Of a DNA stretch of 64,000 nt, positions 1-9,051 are shown piece by piece. Both the position numbers and the translations under genes were made by a program. Source of the DNA: Herbinix sp. GTDB lineage: Bacteria > Bacillota > Clostridia > Lachnospirales > Lachnospiraceae. A model generated the notes under the pieces. The model searched no databases. It was not told the DNA's origin and worked only from the letters and a program-made list of their open reading frames with translations. The stretch covers positions 81,470 through 145,469 of the forward strand of contig JARBTJ010000013.1 in assembly GCA_029240245.1 (NCBI GenBank), read 5' to 3'. How positions within the stretch are numbered: position 1 is the stretch's first letter; every line of letters starts with the position of its first letter.

Positions 1-390
1 GATAAAGCCATTTTCTGTAATTCTGTTCGCAGCTCGAAAAGTAGCTATAAGCATCATTTAAGTAACCGACTGAATTATCTGGTGAATTTTTTGGGTGGAG
101 AATATGTAATGCGCTCGGAATATCCTTCTTGGGAGTACAAAAAGGATTCCCGGTTAAGAGACCATTGTCAGAGAATTTATAAGAGCATACATGGAAAAGA
201 GATGAAGGTGGAAGCAATTCATGCCGGATTGGAATGTGGATTAATTTATGAGAAAATGTCGGATCTGGATATTGTATCCATTGGTCCCGATGTTACCGGA
301 GTTCATACAATTGAAGAAAAAATCAGCATTTCTTCGACAATTCGGGTTTATGAATTCCTTGAGAAGTTAATTAGTGAGAAAATAGGATAG
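1..390 (+). CDS. pepD: Aminoacyl-histidine dipeptidase (PepD, M20C family), C-terminal part
   Basis: The reading frame is open from base 1 to the TAG at 388-390, so this is the last ~129 residues of a gene that begins outside the window. M20C dipeptidases are cytosolic zinc enzymes that cleave dipeptides, typically Xaa-His. The motif EAIHAGLECGLI and the later segment GPDVTGVHTIEEKISI match the family's C-terminal metal- and substrate-binding region, where the histidine of VHT is expected to be a zinc ligand. The catalytic N-terminal half cannot be assessed. Family assignment is fairly secure; substrate range is inferred from the family. Confidence 0.82.
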   Translation, partial: DKAIFCNSVRSSKSSYKHHLSNRLNYLVNFLGGEYVMRSEYPSWEYKKDSRLRDHCQRIYKSIHGKEMKVEAIHAGLECGLIYEKMSDLDIVSIGPDVTGVHTIEEKISISSTIRVYEFLEKLISEKIG

Positions 391-461
391 GATAAACATA
401 TACGCATTTATACGCACATGGATAGTTTCGTATCAGGCGATTGTTATTAGGAGATGAAGAA

Positions 462-1961
462 ATGGGCAAGGATAAGGATGAAGAGGCATTTGATTTAGAC
501 AGTGATTCGCAGTTCAATGATAATTTTTTAAAGAATATCGACAAGGTGTTAAATGATACCGATGTGATCGATCATGAACCAGCGAACCTGGCAGATAGAA
601 ATCAGGATGATGCAACGAAAGATAGCAGCAATTATGCAGAAAATAATATGAGTACCAGCGAGGAAAGTGAAGTTCTCCAAAGGTATCCGGAAGGGGATAA
701 CGAAGAATCTGGTTTTGAAGATGAACTTACTAATATTAGTGCTTCGCTTGCGAAACAGATTTGTGAGGAACTTAATATGAATACAGAAGATATTTCAAAA
801 ACAAAGCGTAAAAAGATGCCCCGTTGGCAGAAAATTGTTAATATTGTCAGTGTGGTTTTGCTGATACTTGTTGCAAGTGGATTATTCTTGGGTATGACAA
901 AGCCCGGACATAAGCTGCTGCTTAAAGTTGGTGTTAATCTGGGTGGTAAGATCTGGGCTACCTGGACCAAGGATTTTGATGATGACAAGGATCTGGTGGA
1001 GGATACCGACTTTTTAGAAGAAGATGATTATGAATCGGATCATCCAGAAGCAGATTTAAGTCAGGTTATCTGGCCGGATCATCCTGGTGACGGAAGACAT
1101 GAGGATGGTGTATACAATATTCTATTACTGGGAGAGGAATCGATCGGATCAGAATCCTCCAGAGGAAGAACGGATGTAATTATCATTGCTACCCTTAATG
1201 TTAATCAAAAAGCCGTAAGGCTGACTTCTCTGCTCAGGGATACTTTGGTACAAATTCCCGGATATAAAGAGAATAAATTAAATTCTGCATATGAAAAAGG
1301 TGGTCTGGAGTTATTGTATCAGACAATTTCCATGAATTTTGACATTCGTCTGGACGGTGCAGTCATGGTTAACTTTAAGAATTTTGAAAAGATCGTTGAC
1401 CGTCTTGGTGGCCTGGAATTAACCTTAACTTCAGGAGAAGCCAAATATTTAAATAAAACCAATTATATCTCTGATAAGAAAAACAGAACCGTAGTAGAAG
1501 GCACACAGCATATGAATGGTAATCAGGTACTTGGTTATGCCCGTATTCGTAAAAGAGCTACTATTACCGGTAATAATAATGACTACGGAAGAACGGACCG
1601 TCACCGTATTGTATTAAATGCAATCTTTGAGAAATATAAAACAAAGAGTAAGGTGGAACTTGCAGGCTTAATGCTCGGCATTCTGCCTATGATTACTACT
1701 GATATTGACCAGAAGAATTTCGAATCTATGCTGAATACCTTTATCCAGATGGGCACTATGGAGATTGAGCAGTTACGATTACCCGCCAACGGGACCTTTA
1801 CTGATAATATTGAAGTGCGCGGCATGGACGTACTGATACCGGACTATGAAGAAAATGTAGATATTCTACATAATTTTGTCTTTGGTGAAGACAAAGTGGA
1901 TACAGCAGAAAACACAGAGAGCTCAGAAAATACTAATAATGTAGAAATCAAGGATAACTAA
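462..1961 (+). CDS. LytR-CpsA-Psr (LCP) family cell-wall polymer transferase
   Basis: LCP proteins are membrane-anchored enzymes that transfer undecaprenyl-linked glycopolymers (teichoic acid, capsule) onto peptidoglycan. The 499-residue product has a long acidic cytoplasmic N-terminus (~1-120), one membrane segment (~122-143) and an extracellular LCP domain (~217-440). Conserved features include YNILLLGEE, an RGRTD segment, LLRDTLVQIPGY and the arginine-rich GRTDRHRIV near residue 375; such Arg/Asp residues bind the lipid pyrophosphate in characterised members. A TTG lies in frame at 441, but AGGAG at 449-453 sits 8 bases before the ATG at 462, so 462 is preferred. The acidic tail runs into a repetitive noncoding tract after the stop. 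Confidence 0.9.
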   Translation: MGKDKDEEAFDLDSDSQFNDNFLKNIDKVLNDTDVIDHEPANLADRNQDDATKDSSNYAENNMSTSEESEVLQRYPEGDNEESGFEDELTNISASLAKQICEELNMNTEDISKTKRKKMPRWQKIVNIVSVVLLILVASGLFLGMTKPGHKLLLKVGVNLGGKIWATWTKDFDDDKDLVEDTDFLEEDDYESDHPEADLSQVIWPDHPGDGRHEDGVYNILLLGEESIGSESSRGRTDVIIIATLNVNQKAVRLTSLLRDTLVQIPGYKENKLNSAYEKGGLELLYQTISMNFDIRLDGAVMVNFKNFEKIVDRLGGLELTLTSGEAKYLNKTNYISDKKNRTVVEGTQHMNGNQVLGYARIRKRATITGNNNDYGRTDRHRIVLNAIFEKYKTKSKVELAGLMLGILPMITTDIDQKNFESMLNTFIQMGTMEIEQLRLPANGTFTDNIEVRGMDVLIPDYEENVDILHNFVFGEDKVDTAENTESSENTNNVEIKDN

Positions 1962-1964
1962 GAA

Positions 1965-2135
1965 AAACCAAGGAAAACCAAGGAAAACCAAGACAACTAG
2001 GACAGTAAGAAAAAATAGAAAGCAAAGAGACTAAGAGAGTTCAGAAAAAGTAGAAACCATGTAAATTCAAAATAGTCGAAAACAAAGATAACTATAAAAA
2101 ACCAAGAAAAACTAAGAAAAACTAAGAAAATTCGT
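1965..2135 (+). repeat. Degenerate A-rich tandem repeat after the LCP gene
   Basis: Units close to GAAAACCAAG (10 bp) recur at 1965-1995 and again, as AAAAACTAAG, around 2100-2130, with decayed copies between. The tract resembles the last codons of the upstream gene (ATCAAGGATAACTAAG), as if it had grown out of the gene's 3' end. No gene was found in the 410 bases between 1961 and 2372. Confidence 0.7.
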
Positions 2136-2198
2136 AAAAGCGGTGCAGATAGTGCACCGGCTAATGAATCAGTGACAAAATTATACCCAGTGAATATG

Positions 2199-2251
2199 AA
2201 CGCATCAGGAAGTGGCTTCGTACAGAAGAACGTATCAGCTCCTGATGCGTT
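2199..2251 (+). terminator. Inverted repeat between the LCP and M23 genes, possible terminator
   Basis: A perfect 12-base stem, AACGCATCAGGA (2199-2210) with TCCTGATGCGTT (2240-2251), encloses a 29-base loop. There is only a short TTT after it, so termination is plausible rather than certain. It separates the LCP gene from the M23 peptidase gene. An extended -10-like TGTTATAAT follows at 2283-2291. Confidence 0.4.
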
Positions 2252-2371
2252 TATCCTGCCTTAGGAATACCTTAAGGTGATTTGTTATAATACCGTATCA
2301 AAACTCATATAATTAGGTGTCCCGGTAAGTGGAAAAGCTTATCCGGAGTCATAAAGAAATGTGGTGCTGAT

Positions 2372-3322
2372 ATGGTGAGGTATAAAAAAAGAAGATATGT
2401 CCGGATGGCTAGGTATTCCTCCGGAGGCTTGAGTTCCGGTATGAAAATAACAGCCTTGATTTATGCTTTATCGTTGTTTATAGTTTTATATATAACGGGT
2501 CATGGATTAAAGTTGTTAAATACAGAGCTATTAATTAGGAGTGTTAAGCAGAACGGCATCAATTACGATGCCTTTCGAAGCTTTGAAGTGACGGAGCAAA
2601 TGCTTAAAACTTCAAAGCAGCGGATGGATCATGTTTTAAAACAAAATTCTGTATTAGATCGTAAAATGTATATGGATTCCATCGGATATTTGACCTTTTG
2701 TATCATGGCCTCCGATTATCGGTCAGAGGACTTTGGTAAATTTGATGAAGCAATCTTTTTACGAGGAATACCAAAGATAGCGGGAACACCCGGCTTTCAG
2801 GAGCTGTATAAGTATTATCTGGCAATACTTACGGATATTACCTATTTTCCGGTACCCCGTGTTGAAGCGGATTATAAGGATATTACCTATACGGATACCT
2901 GGTATGGATTGCGAAAATACGGTGGAAACCGCAGGCATGAGGGAACGGATTTGATGGATCCCAATAATATTCGGGGCTTTTTTCCCATTATCAGTATGAC
3001 GGATGGTGTGGTTGAAAATATGGGCTGGCTTGATAAGGGAGGCTATCGAATCGGTATTCGGGGCAAATCTGGCGCTTATTTTTATTATGCCCATTTAAAT
3101 TCCTATGCACCCGGACTTAAGGCCGGTGATGAAGTAATTGCAGGGCAGCTCCTTGGTTTTATGGGGGATAGCGGTTATGGTCCGGAGGGGACCGTCGGCA
3201 TGTTTGATGTTCATTTACATATGGGAATTTATGTGTCTACCGATTCCGGTGAGATGAGTGTAAATCCGTATTGGGTTTTAAAAATGCTGGAGGATAACCG
3301 GACCAGCTATACATTTGAATAA
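2372..3322 (+). CDS. Membrane-anchored M23 family metallopeptidase
   Basis: M23 (LytM-type) peptidases are extracellular zinc endopeptidases that cut peptidoglycan cross-bridges. The 316-residue protein has a basic N-terminus, a membrane segment at ~25-43 and a C-terminal M23 domain. The HxxxD zinc motif appears in RRHEGTDLMD (His ~189, Asp ~193), the supporting YYAHL near 238, and the HxH motif in DVHLHMG near 281-284. Spacing of all three fits an active enzyme. The ATG at 2372 has only a weak ribosome binding site; ATG codons a few residues in (residues 12 and 23) are alternatives. It may be a morphogenetic or sporulation hydrolase, but nothing in the sequence decides this. Confidence 0.87.
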   Translation: MVRYKKRRYVRMARYSSGGLSSGMKITALIYALSLFIVLYITGHGLKLLNTELLIRSVKQNGINYDAFRSFEVTEQMLKTSKQRMDHVLKQNSVLDRKMYMDSIGYLTFCIMASDYRSEDFGKFDEAIFLRGIPKIAGTPGFQELYKYYLAILTDITYFPVPRVEADYKDITYTDTWYGLRKYGGNRRHEGTDLMDPNNIRGFFPIISMTDGVVENMGWLDKGGYRIGIRGKSGAYFYYAHLNSYAPGLKAGDEVIAGQLLGFMGDSGYGPEGTVGMFDVHLHMGIYVSTDSGEMSVNPYWVLKMLEDNRTSYTFE

Positions 3323-3328
3323 AATACT

Positions 3329-3357
3329 TTATATCTTACAAGAATCTATGGTATAAT
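3329..3357 (+). promoter_or_regulatory. Probable sigma-A-type promoter for the desulfurase-thiI pair
   Basis: An extended -10 element, TGGTATAAT (3349-3357), lies 56 bases before the ATG at 3413. The -35 position 17 bases upstream (TTATAT, 3329-3334) matches the consensus poorly, which is tolerable for an extended -10 promoter. Confidence 0.4.
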
Positions 3358-3412
3358 TAATGGCACTTATGTGACAAGATAAGATAAAAGCTACTGAGAA
3401 ACAGGTGATTAG

Positions 3413-4600
3413 ATGGAAGTATATTTGGACAATTCAGCAACAACAAAAATTACAGACAGTGTTAGGGACCGTATGATTAAGGTGTTATATGAAGACTACG
3501 GAAACCCTTCCTCCATGCACCGGATGGGTGTTAAGGCCGAGCAATACATGAAGGAAGCAGCTGCAAGCATTGCTAAATGTATGAAGGTGGAGCCCAAGGA
3601 ACTTATTTTTACTTCCGGAGGCACCGAAGCCAACAATCTGGCTGTCATTGGGGCAGCCCTGGCTAATAAGCGAAGGGGAAATCATATCATTACCACAAGA
3701 GTTGAACACCCTTCCGTTCATCAGCCTTTATTATTCCTTGAAGAAAACGGTTTTGAGGTCAGCTTTGCGCCTGTGGATGAGACAGGAAAGTTGATCCGGG
3801 AAAAACTGTATGATCTGATAAAAGAGAATACGATTTTGGTATCTGTTATGTATGTCAATAATGAAATCGGGGCAGTACAGGATATTGATGAACTTTCCTT
3901 AGAACTCAAGAAACGGAAAAAGGACATTATTTTTCATGTAGACGGTGTACAAGCCTTCGGTAAATATCGTATCTATCCAAAGCGAGAGGGCATTGATTTA
4001 TTTACCTTCAGCGGTCATAAGATACACGGACCGAAAGGAATTGGCTGCTTATATGTCAATGATAAGATAAGAATAAACCCGTTGATTTTCGGCGGTGGAC
4101 ATCAAAGAGGACTTCGTTCCGGTACAGAAAATGTGCCTGCAATCGCCGGTTTGGGACAGGCAGTTGAAGAATTATATATGGATTTTGATACCAAGATAGC
4201 AAGGATGTACGAGTTAAAGCGTTATTTCCTGAAGGAAGTCAGCACCATCGAAGGTGTAAGTATCAATGGTTTACCGAAGGAATGTACCGGAGAATTTGAA
4301 ACGGAGCAATTAAAAAAGACGGCCCCTCACATCATGAATGTTAGTTTTCAGGGGGTACGCAGCGAGGTACTTCTTCATTCACTGGAGGAGAAAGGAGTCT
4401 ATGTATCCGCCGGTTCTGCCTGCAGCTCCCATCATCCGACACCAAGTGTAACATTGTCGGCCATCGGTCTGGATAAGAATTTAATGGACTCCACACTTCG
4501 CTTTTCCATGTCAGAGCTTACAACCAGGGAAGAGATTGAATATACGTTAGTACAAATTAAGGAAATAATACCAAAGCTGCGCCGTTATACAAGAAAATAA
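3413..4600 (+). CDS. Cysteine desulfurase (NifS/IscS class), probable sulfur donor to ThiI
   Basis: PLP-dependent enzyme that converts cysteine to alanine and carries the sulfur as a persulfide. The 395-residue protein starts MEVYLDNSATTKI, as family members do. The PLP lysine is K203 in FSGHKIHGPKGIG and the persulfide cysteine is C337 in GSACSSHHPT. An AGGTGAT ribosome binding site precedes the ATG. The next gene, 78 bases on, is a ThiI lacking the rhodanese domain. In Bacillus such a ThiI takes sulfur from a dedicated neighbouring desulfurase (NifZ), and the same pairing is inferred here. General Fe-S cluster supply cannot be excluded. Confidence 0.92.
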   Translation: MEVYLDNSATTKITDSVRDRMIKVLYEDYGNPSSMHRMGVKAEQYMKEAAASIAKCMKVEPKELIFTSGGTEANNLAVIGAALANKRRGNHIITTRVEHPSVHQPLLFLEENGFEVSFAPVDETGKLIREKLYDLIKENTILVSVMYVNNEIGAVQDIDELSLELKKRKKDIIFHVDGVQAFGKYRIYPKREGIDLFTFSGHKIHGPKGIGCLYVNDKIRINPLIFGGGHQRGLRSGTENVPAIAGLGQAVEELYMDFDTKIARMYELKRYFLKEVSTIEGVSINGLPKECTGEFETEQLKKTAPHIMNVSFQGVRSEVLLHSLEEKGVYVSAGSACSSHHPTPSVTLSAIGLDKNLMDSTLRFSMSELTTREEIEYTLVQIKEIIPKLRRYTRK

Positions 4601-4678
4601 ACGTTAGGAGCAAAATGAGTTCAGATTCTATAACAAAAGCAATAGAATTGTCGGCTCTTTAGAATCGGAGGATAAAAA

Positions 4679-5854
4679 ATGTTTAAAGCCTTTTTATTAA
4701 AATACGCAGAGATCGGCTTGAAGGGCAATAACCGCTATCTGTTTGAAAATGCGCTACGCGACCGCGTGAGGGAAGCCTTAGCGCCTTTGGGTGAATTTGT
4801 TGTAAGCAAAGAGCAGGGACGAATCTTTATAGAATGTCCTGAGGTGTATGATTACGAGGAATCGGTATCAGCTCTTAAGAAAGTGTTTGGTATTTGGTCT
4901 ATCTGCCCCGTCGTCGTGATTGAAAGCTCGGAATGGGACTCGTTAACCAAGGGTGTGGGCGATTATGTTGAAGCCATGTATCCGGAGCGTCATTTTACCT
5001 TTAAGGTAGAGGCTAAGCGTGCAGATAAGAATTATCCTCGTACTTCCCCCGAAATATGCATCGAAATGGGAGCTTACCTACTAAAGCGTTTTCCCGAAAT
5101 GAAGGTGGATGTTCATAATCCTTCGGTACGTATTACGGTTGAGGTTCGTACCAAATCCTATGTGTACTCTATTGTCATCCCGGGCCTTGGCGGAATGCCG
5201 GTGGGAACCAACGGGAAGGCCATGCTTTTACTATCCGGCGGTATTGACAGTCCGGTAGCCGGTTATATGATATCCAAAAGAGGCGTTTCCATGGCAGCTA
5301 CTTATTTTCATGCACCGCCGTATACCAGTGACCGTGCAAAGCAGAAGGTCGTGGATCTAGCCGATAAGATATCTAAGTATACCGGAAAGCTTAATTTGTA
5401 TGTGGTGAATTTCACCGATATCCAGCTTTATATTTATGAACAGTGTCCTCATGAAGAGCTTACCATCATCATGAGAAGATATATGATGAAGATTGCAGAG
5501 AAGTTGGCTGAAAAAGAAAACTGCCTCGGTCTTGTTACAGGGGAAAGTATTGGACAGGTTGCCAGTCAGACAATGCATAGTCTTGCAGCAACCAATGAAG
5601 TGTGTACCCTGCCGGTTTACCGTCCTCTGATTGCTTTGGATAAACAGGAAATTGTAGAAATTGCACAACGAATTGATACTTTCGAGATTTCGATACAGCC
5701 GTTCGAGGACTGCTGTACTATTTTTGTGGCAAAGCATCCGGTGACGAAGCCAAATTTAAAGACTATTCGTCATTCCGAGATGAAGCTGCAGGATAAAATT
5801 GACGAGTTGGTGGAAACTGCCCTGAATACGGTAGAAATCATACCAATCGGCTAA
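4679..5854 (+). CDS. thiI: tRNA 4-thiouridine synthase ThiI (no rhodanese domain)
   Basis: ThiI adenylates U8 of tRNA and replaces oxygen with sulfur; in some bacteria it also feeds thiazole synthesis. The 391-residue protein has the N-terminal ferredoxin-like and THUMP region (~1-165) and a PP-loop ATPase with the signature LLLSGGIDSP starting near residue 183. At this length the C-terminal rhodanese domain of the E. coli enzyme (~480 residues) is missing. Sulfur is therefore probably received directly from the upstream desulfurase. CGGAGG lies before the ATG at 4679. The two genes are very likely one operon. Confidence 0.94.
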   Translation: MFKAFLLKYAEIGLKGNNRYLFENALRDRVREALAPLGEFVVSKEQGRIFIECPEVYDYEESVSALKKVFGIWSICPVVVIESSEWDSLTKGVGDYVEAMYPERHFTFKVEAKRADKNYPRTSPEICIEMGAYLLKRFPEMKVDVHNPSVRITVEVRTKSYVYSIVIPGLGGMPVGTNGKAMLLLSGGIDSPVAGYMISKRGVSMAATYFHAPPYTSDRAKQKVVDLADKISKYTGKLNLYVVNFTDIQLYIYEQCPHEELTIIMRRYMMKIAEKLAEKENCLGLVTGESIGQVASQTMHSLAATNEVCTLPVYRPLIALDKQEIVEIAQRIDTFEISIQPFEDCCTIFVAKHPVTKPNLKTIRHSEMKLQDKIDELVETALNTVEIIPIG

Positions 5855-6131
5855 AGTGGTAAATTAAGATTGGTTCGGGTGTCATATTTCTATATTAGGC
5901 AAAGTTATGAATATGGGAGCCTATATATCCATATTTATTAATTGATTTGATATATGATATCTGAACCAATTATAAACCATCGTAGGATATACCCGAATAA
6001 TCTTTGAGTGCTTATATTTTGCACAGAGGCAGAGCGAATTCTGAGTTTTCCATAAATCGGATTTTCGAATAGGTTTGGACAAAAAAAGAGCTGCCACTAT
6101 GGACAACCCCCTTAATAAGTAACCTTTTCAA

Positions 6132-6365
6132 TTATTCAACAATGTAAGGCTTTAATACGGCTAGAATTTGATCCATTGTCTCATCGCTGTGGACGTTTAA
6201 ATCAATATTCTTTGATAAATCAAGACTAAAGATACCCATGATGGATTTTGCATCTATAACGTATCTGCCGGAAACCAAATCAAAATCGGAATCAAATTTA
6301 GTAACGTCATTAACAAAAGCTTTTACCTTGTCAATTGAATTTAATGATATTTTAACTGTTTTCAT
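6132..6365 (-). CDS. HPr-like protein lacking the phosphocarrier histidine
   Basis: This 77-residue protein has the HPr fold signature, above all AKSIMGIFSLDLS, which aligns with the regulatory Ser46 region of HPr (here Ser41). The N-terminal loop that carries His15 in HPr is replaced by LNSIDKVKAFVN, and the only histidine is near residue 59. It therefore cannot act as an ordinary PTS phosphocarrier. A Crh-like regulatory role, or function as a fold relic, is possible; such proteins are common in Clostridia. AGGAGG-type sites (CTCCTCC on the + strand) precede the ATG, and a promoter lies further upstream. It stands alone, convergent with thiI and divergent from mtaB. Confidence 0.8.
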   Translation of the reverse strand: MKTVKISLNSIDKVKAFVNDVTKFDSDFDLVSGRYVIDAKSIMGIFSLDLSKNIDLNVHSDETMDQILAVLKPYIVE

Positions 6366-6397
6366 GATACAACTCCTCCTTTATTCAGTATAGTTAT

Positions 6398-6426
6398 ATA
6401 CTATATTTTAACATATTAAAAGTCAA
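6398..6426 (-). promoter_or_regulatory. Promoter for the HPr-like gene
   Basis: Read on the minus strand there is TTGACT (6421-6426), a 17-base spacer, and TAGTAT (6398-6403), with an overlapping TATAGT at 16 bases. It ends about 30 bases before the start codon, which fits a sigma-A promoter. Confidence 0.55.
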
Positions 6427-6509
6427 TATACAAAGTTCATAAAAAGTTTGAGGAAAAGTTGTATAGGTAATAGATTTATTTAAGTATAAAAGAAAGGATA
6501 AGTAATTGA

Positions 6510-7847
6510 ATGAAGAAGACAGCAGCATTTTTAAGTCTTGGATGCAAAGTAAATTCCTACGAGACTGAGGCAATGCGCACAATGTTTGAAACTGCCGGCT
6601 ATGATATCGTTGATTTCAAGGAGCAGGCAGATGTATATGTGGTTAATACCTGTACGGTTACCAATATCGCTGACCGTAAATCACGTCAGATGCTTCACCA
6701 GGCGAAAAAAAGAAATCCGGAAGCAGTTATCGCTGCAGTCGGTTGTTATGTACAAGCAGCTGAGGAAGCACTGATGGAGGATAGCTCCGTTGATATCGTA
6801 CTGGGAAATAATAAAAAATCGGATATTGTTGCTCTGGTTGAACGTTATATGGAAAGCAGAGAAAAAGAGGAACTGATCACTGATATCGGTGAAGAGCAGG
6901 AATATGAAGCTCTAAGCGTAAGCACTACCACGGAGAAGACAAGAGCCTTTGTCAAAATACAGGATGGCTGTAACCGGTTCTGCTCCTATTGCATAATACC
7001 CTATGTCAGGGGAAGGGTCAGAAGCAGAAAAGAAGAGGATATACTGTCTGAAATAAAACAGCTTGCAGAGAAAGGATATAAAGAAATTGTTTTCACCGGA
7101 ATTCATATTTCCTCCTACGGTACGGACTGGAACCTGGAGGTTGTAAAAAATCCGGATAGAATGCCGCTGGCTGATTTGATTGTTAAGGTTGCACAGATTG
7201 AAGAGATTGAACGAATACGCTTAGGTTCACTGGAACCCGGAATTATAACTGAGAAATTTGTGCAGGTGATAGCCGGAGTAAAGCAATTCTGCCCCCATTT
7301 CCATCTTTCCCTACAAAGCGGTAGCGATACCGTCTTACACCGTATGAATCGTAAATACACGTCGGATGAATTTTTTCAAAAGGTTCTTCTTATAAAAGAA
7401 TATTTCGACCTGCCCAGCTTTACGACAGACGTAATCGTCGGTTTTCCGGGGGAAACCGATAAAGAATTTGAGGAGACCAAGCATTTTGTGCAAAAAATTG
7501 GATTTTCCCACATTCATGTATTTAAATATTCGAAGAGAGCAGGGACGCGAGCAGCCGATATGCCGGACCAGATACCTGAAGATATCAAGAATAACCGAAG
7601 CGATGAGTTGATCGCAGTGTCAGAAACTATGTCTCAAGAATATAAAACTTTATTTATGGGTAGAATAGAGAAAATTCTTGTGGAAGAGGAAACTGAAGTT
7701 AAGGGTAAAATTTATCAGATTGGGCATAATGAAAGATATTTAAGGTTGGCTGTCGAAGACAGCCGGGACCTAACCAATTCCGTAGTCAAGGCCAGGGTAT
7801 GTAAAAGATTAACGGATGAAATTCTGCTTTGTGAAATAACTAATTGA
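6510..7847 (+). CDS. mtaB: tRNA t6A37 methylthiotransferase MtaB
   Basis: Radical SAM enzyme that adds a methylthio group to t6A at position 37 of ANN-decoding tRNAs, giving ms2t6A. The 445-residue protein has the N-terminal methylthiotransferase domain with three cluster cysteines (C12 in SLGCKVN, one in VNTCTVTN, one in VGCYVQ), the radical SAM motif CNRFCSYC (C154, C158, C161), and a C-terminal TRAM-like region. The order and TGCNRFCSYC-type spacing favour MtaB over MiaB or RimO. The ATG at 6510 follows GAAAGGA. Monocistronic by appearance. Confidence 0.92.
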   Translation: MKKTAAFLSLGCKVNSYETEAMRTMFETAGYDIVDFKEQADVYVVNTCTVTNIADRKSRQMLHQAKKRNPEAVIAAVGCYVQAAEEALMEDSSVDIVLGNNKKSDIVALVERYMESREKEELITDIGEEQEYEALSVSTTTEKTRAFVKIQDGCNRFCSYCIIPYVRGRVRSRKEEDILSEIKQLAEKGYKEIVFTGIHISSYGTDWNLEVVKNPDRMPLADLIVKVAQIEEIERIRLGSLEPGIITEKFVQVIAGVKQFCPHFHLSLQSGSDTVLHRMNRKYTSDEFFQKVLLIKEYFDLPSFTTDVIVGFPGETDKEFEETKHFVQKIGFSHIHVFKYSKRAGTRAADMPDQIPEDIKNNRSDELIAVSETMSQEYKTLFMGRIEKILVEEETEVKGKIYQIGHNERYLRLAVEDSRDLTNSVVKARVCKRLTDEILLCEITN

Positions 7848-7967
7848 ATTTTTCTGCCAAATATATTAATATATAAATTAATAGTACATTATTACTGGTA
7901 AATTTATGTGTTATGGGTAAATATTTGAAATAGATTTTTATATTACAATGAATAAGGAAGTGATTCA

Positions 7968-8243
7968 ATGCAGAAATTTAACAATACGCAGTATTTTAGA
8001 GTACAAAAGGAAACTGAAGTAGTAGTCCGGGATGTAATACATTCCGTTTATGAAGCTCTCACCGAGAAGGGTTATAATCCTGTTAACCAGATCGTAGGAT
8101 ATGTAATGTCGGGCGATCCGACCTACATAACGAGCCATAAAGGTGCTCGCAGTTTGATTATGAAGGTGGAACGTGATGAAATTATTGAAGAATTGTTGCG
8201 TTTCTACATTGATAAAAATATCAATCAGAAAAGCACCGGCTAA
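7968..8243 (+). CDS. ireB: IreB family regulatory phosphoprotein
   Basis: The 91-residue protein matches the IreB (DUF965/YrzL) family nearly end to end, including [27 protein letters not shown] and the terminal [13 protein letters not shown] helix. In Enterococcus, IreB is phosphorylated by the Ser/Thr kinase IreK on N-terminal threonines and modulates cephalosporin tolerance; a threonine is present at residue 7. AAGGAAGTG precedes the ATG. It begins a gene order shared with Bacillus (yrzL-yrrK-yrzB), 21 bases before ruvX. Confidence 0.93.
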   Translation: MQKFNNTQYFRVQKETEVVVRDVIHSVYEALTEKGYNPVNQIVGYVMSGDPTYITSHKGARSLIMKVERDEIIEELLRFYIDKNINQKSTG

Positions 8244-8264
8244 AACAAGGGAGAAATACAAAAT

Positions 8265-8705
8265 ATGAGAATAATGGGGCTGGATTACGGCTCTGTGACC
8301 GTAGGTGTAGCAATCAGTGATGCACTTTTATTAACGGCGCAGGGTATTGAGGTCATTCGCAGAAAACAGGAAAACAAACTTCGTCAGACCTTAGCTCGGA
8401 TTGAGGCATTGATTTCGGAATATGAGGTAGATAAAATTGTAGTGGGATATCCCAAACATTTGAACAATACCATAGGAGAAAGAGCTGTAAAATCGGAGGA
8501 GTTCGCTGAAAAACTAAGACAGAGAACTAATCTTGAGGTTATTTTGTGGGATGAACGCTTAACAACGGTTGCAGCCCATCAAGTGCTTTCCCAAAGCAAA
8601 CTGAATGACAGGGATAAAGCCATGGTCGTGGATAAGCTTGCTGCGGTTTTAATACTACAGGGATATCTGGATAATTTAAACCTAAAGAAAAACGGAGAAA
8701 TATAA
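8265..8705 (+). CDS. ruvX: Putative pre-16S rRNA nuclease / Holliday junction resolvase-like RuvX (YqgF)
   Basis: YqgF proteins have an RNase H-like fold and process the 5' end of 16S rRNA in E. coli; a resolvase role was proposed from structure. The 146-residue protein has the family motifs [15 protein letters not shown] (catalytic Asp7-type residue), [13 protein letters not shown] and [19 protein letters not shown] precedes the ATG. It sits between ireB and the DUF1292 gene, as in Bacillus. Confidence 0.92.
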   Translation: MRIMGLDYGSVTVGVAISDALLLTAQGIEVIRRKQENKLRQTLARIEALISEYEVDKIVVGYPKHLNNTIGERAVKSEEFAEKLRQRTNLEVILWDERLTTVAAHQVLSQSKLNDRDKAMVVDKLAAVLILQGYLDNLNLKKNGEI

Positions 8706-8740
8706 GAAAGTTAGTGATTCGGAAAGGTCTGGTACTATTT

Positions 8741-9013
8741 ATGGATAAGAAGCCTGATGAAATAATTTTTACAACGGAAAACGGTGAACAAGAGGTTTTT
8801 CGTGTATTGGAACAGACAAGACTGGGCGGAACAGATTATCTGCTGGTCAGTACAACAAATGAAAACGAAGATGAGGAGGAAGCCCTCATTTTAAAAGATA
8901 TTTCCAAGGATACCGACGAGGATGCAATTTATGATATTGTCGAGGATGAAAAAGAACTTAGTCTGGTAGCGGAAATATTTCAAGAATTATTGGATGATAT
9001 AGAATTATATTAA
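8741..9013 (+). CDS. DUF1292 (YrzB-like) acidic protein
   Basis: A 90-residue acidic protein of unknown function that normally accompanies ruvX in Firmicutes. The pattern DEIIFTTENGEQEVFRVLEQTRLGGTDYLLV followed by an EDEEEALILKD stretch is typical of DUF1292. An in-frame GTG at 8714 would add nine residues, but homologues begin close to the MDKKPDEI segment, so the ATG at 8741 is chosen; its GGAAAGG is rather far upstream. It belongs to the same run of genes as ireB and ruvX. Confidence 0.85.
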   Translation: MDKKPDEIIFTTENGEQEVFRVLEQTRLGGTDYLLVSTTNENEDEEEALILKDISKDTDEDAIYDIVEDEKELSLVAEIFQELLDDIELY

Positions 9014-9051
9014 ATGCATGGATATATGAAAAGATGAAAATAGGTGATGAT

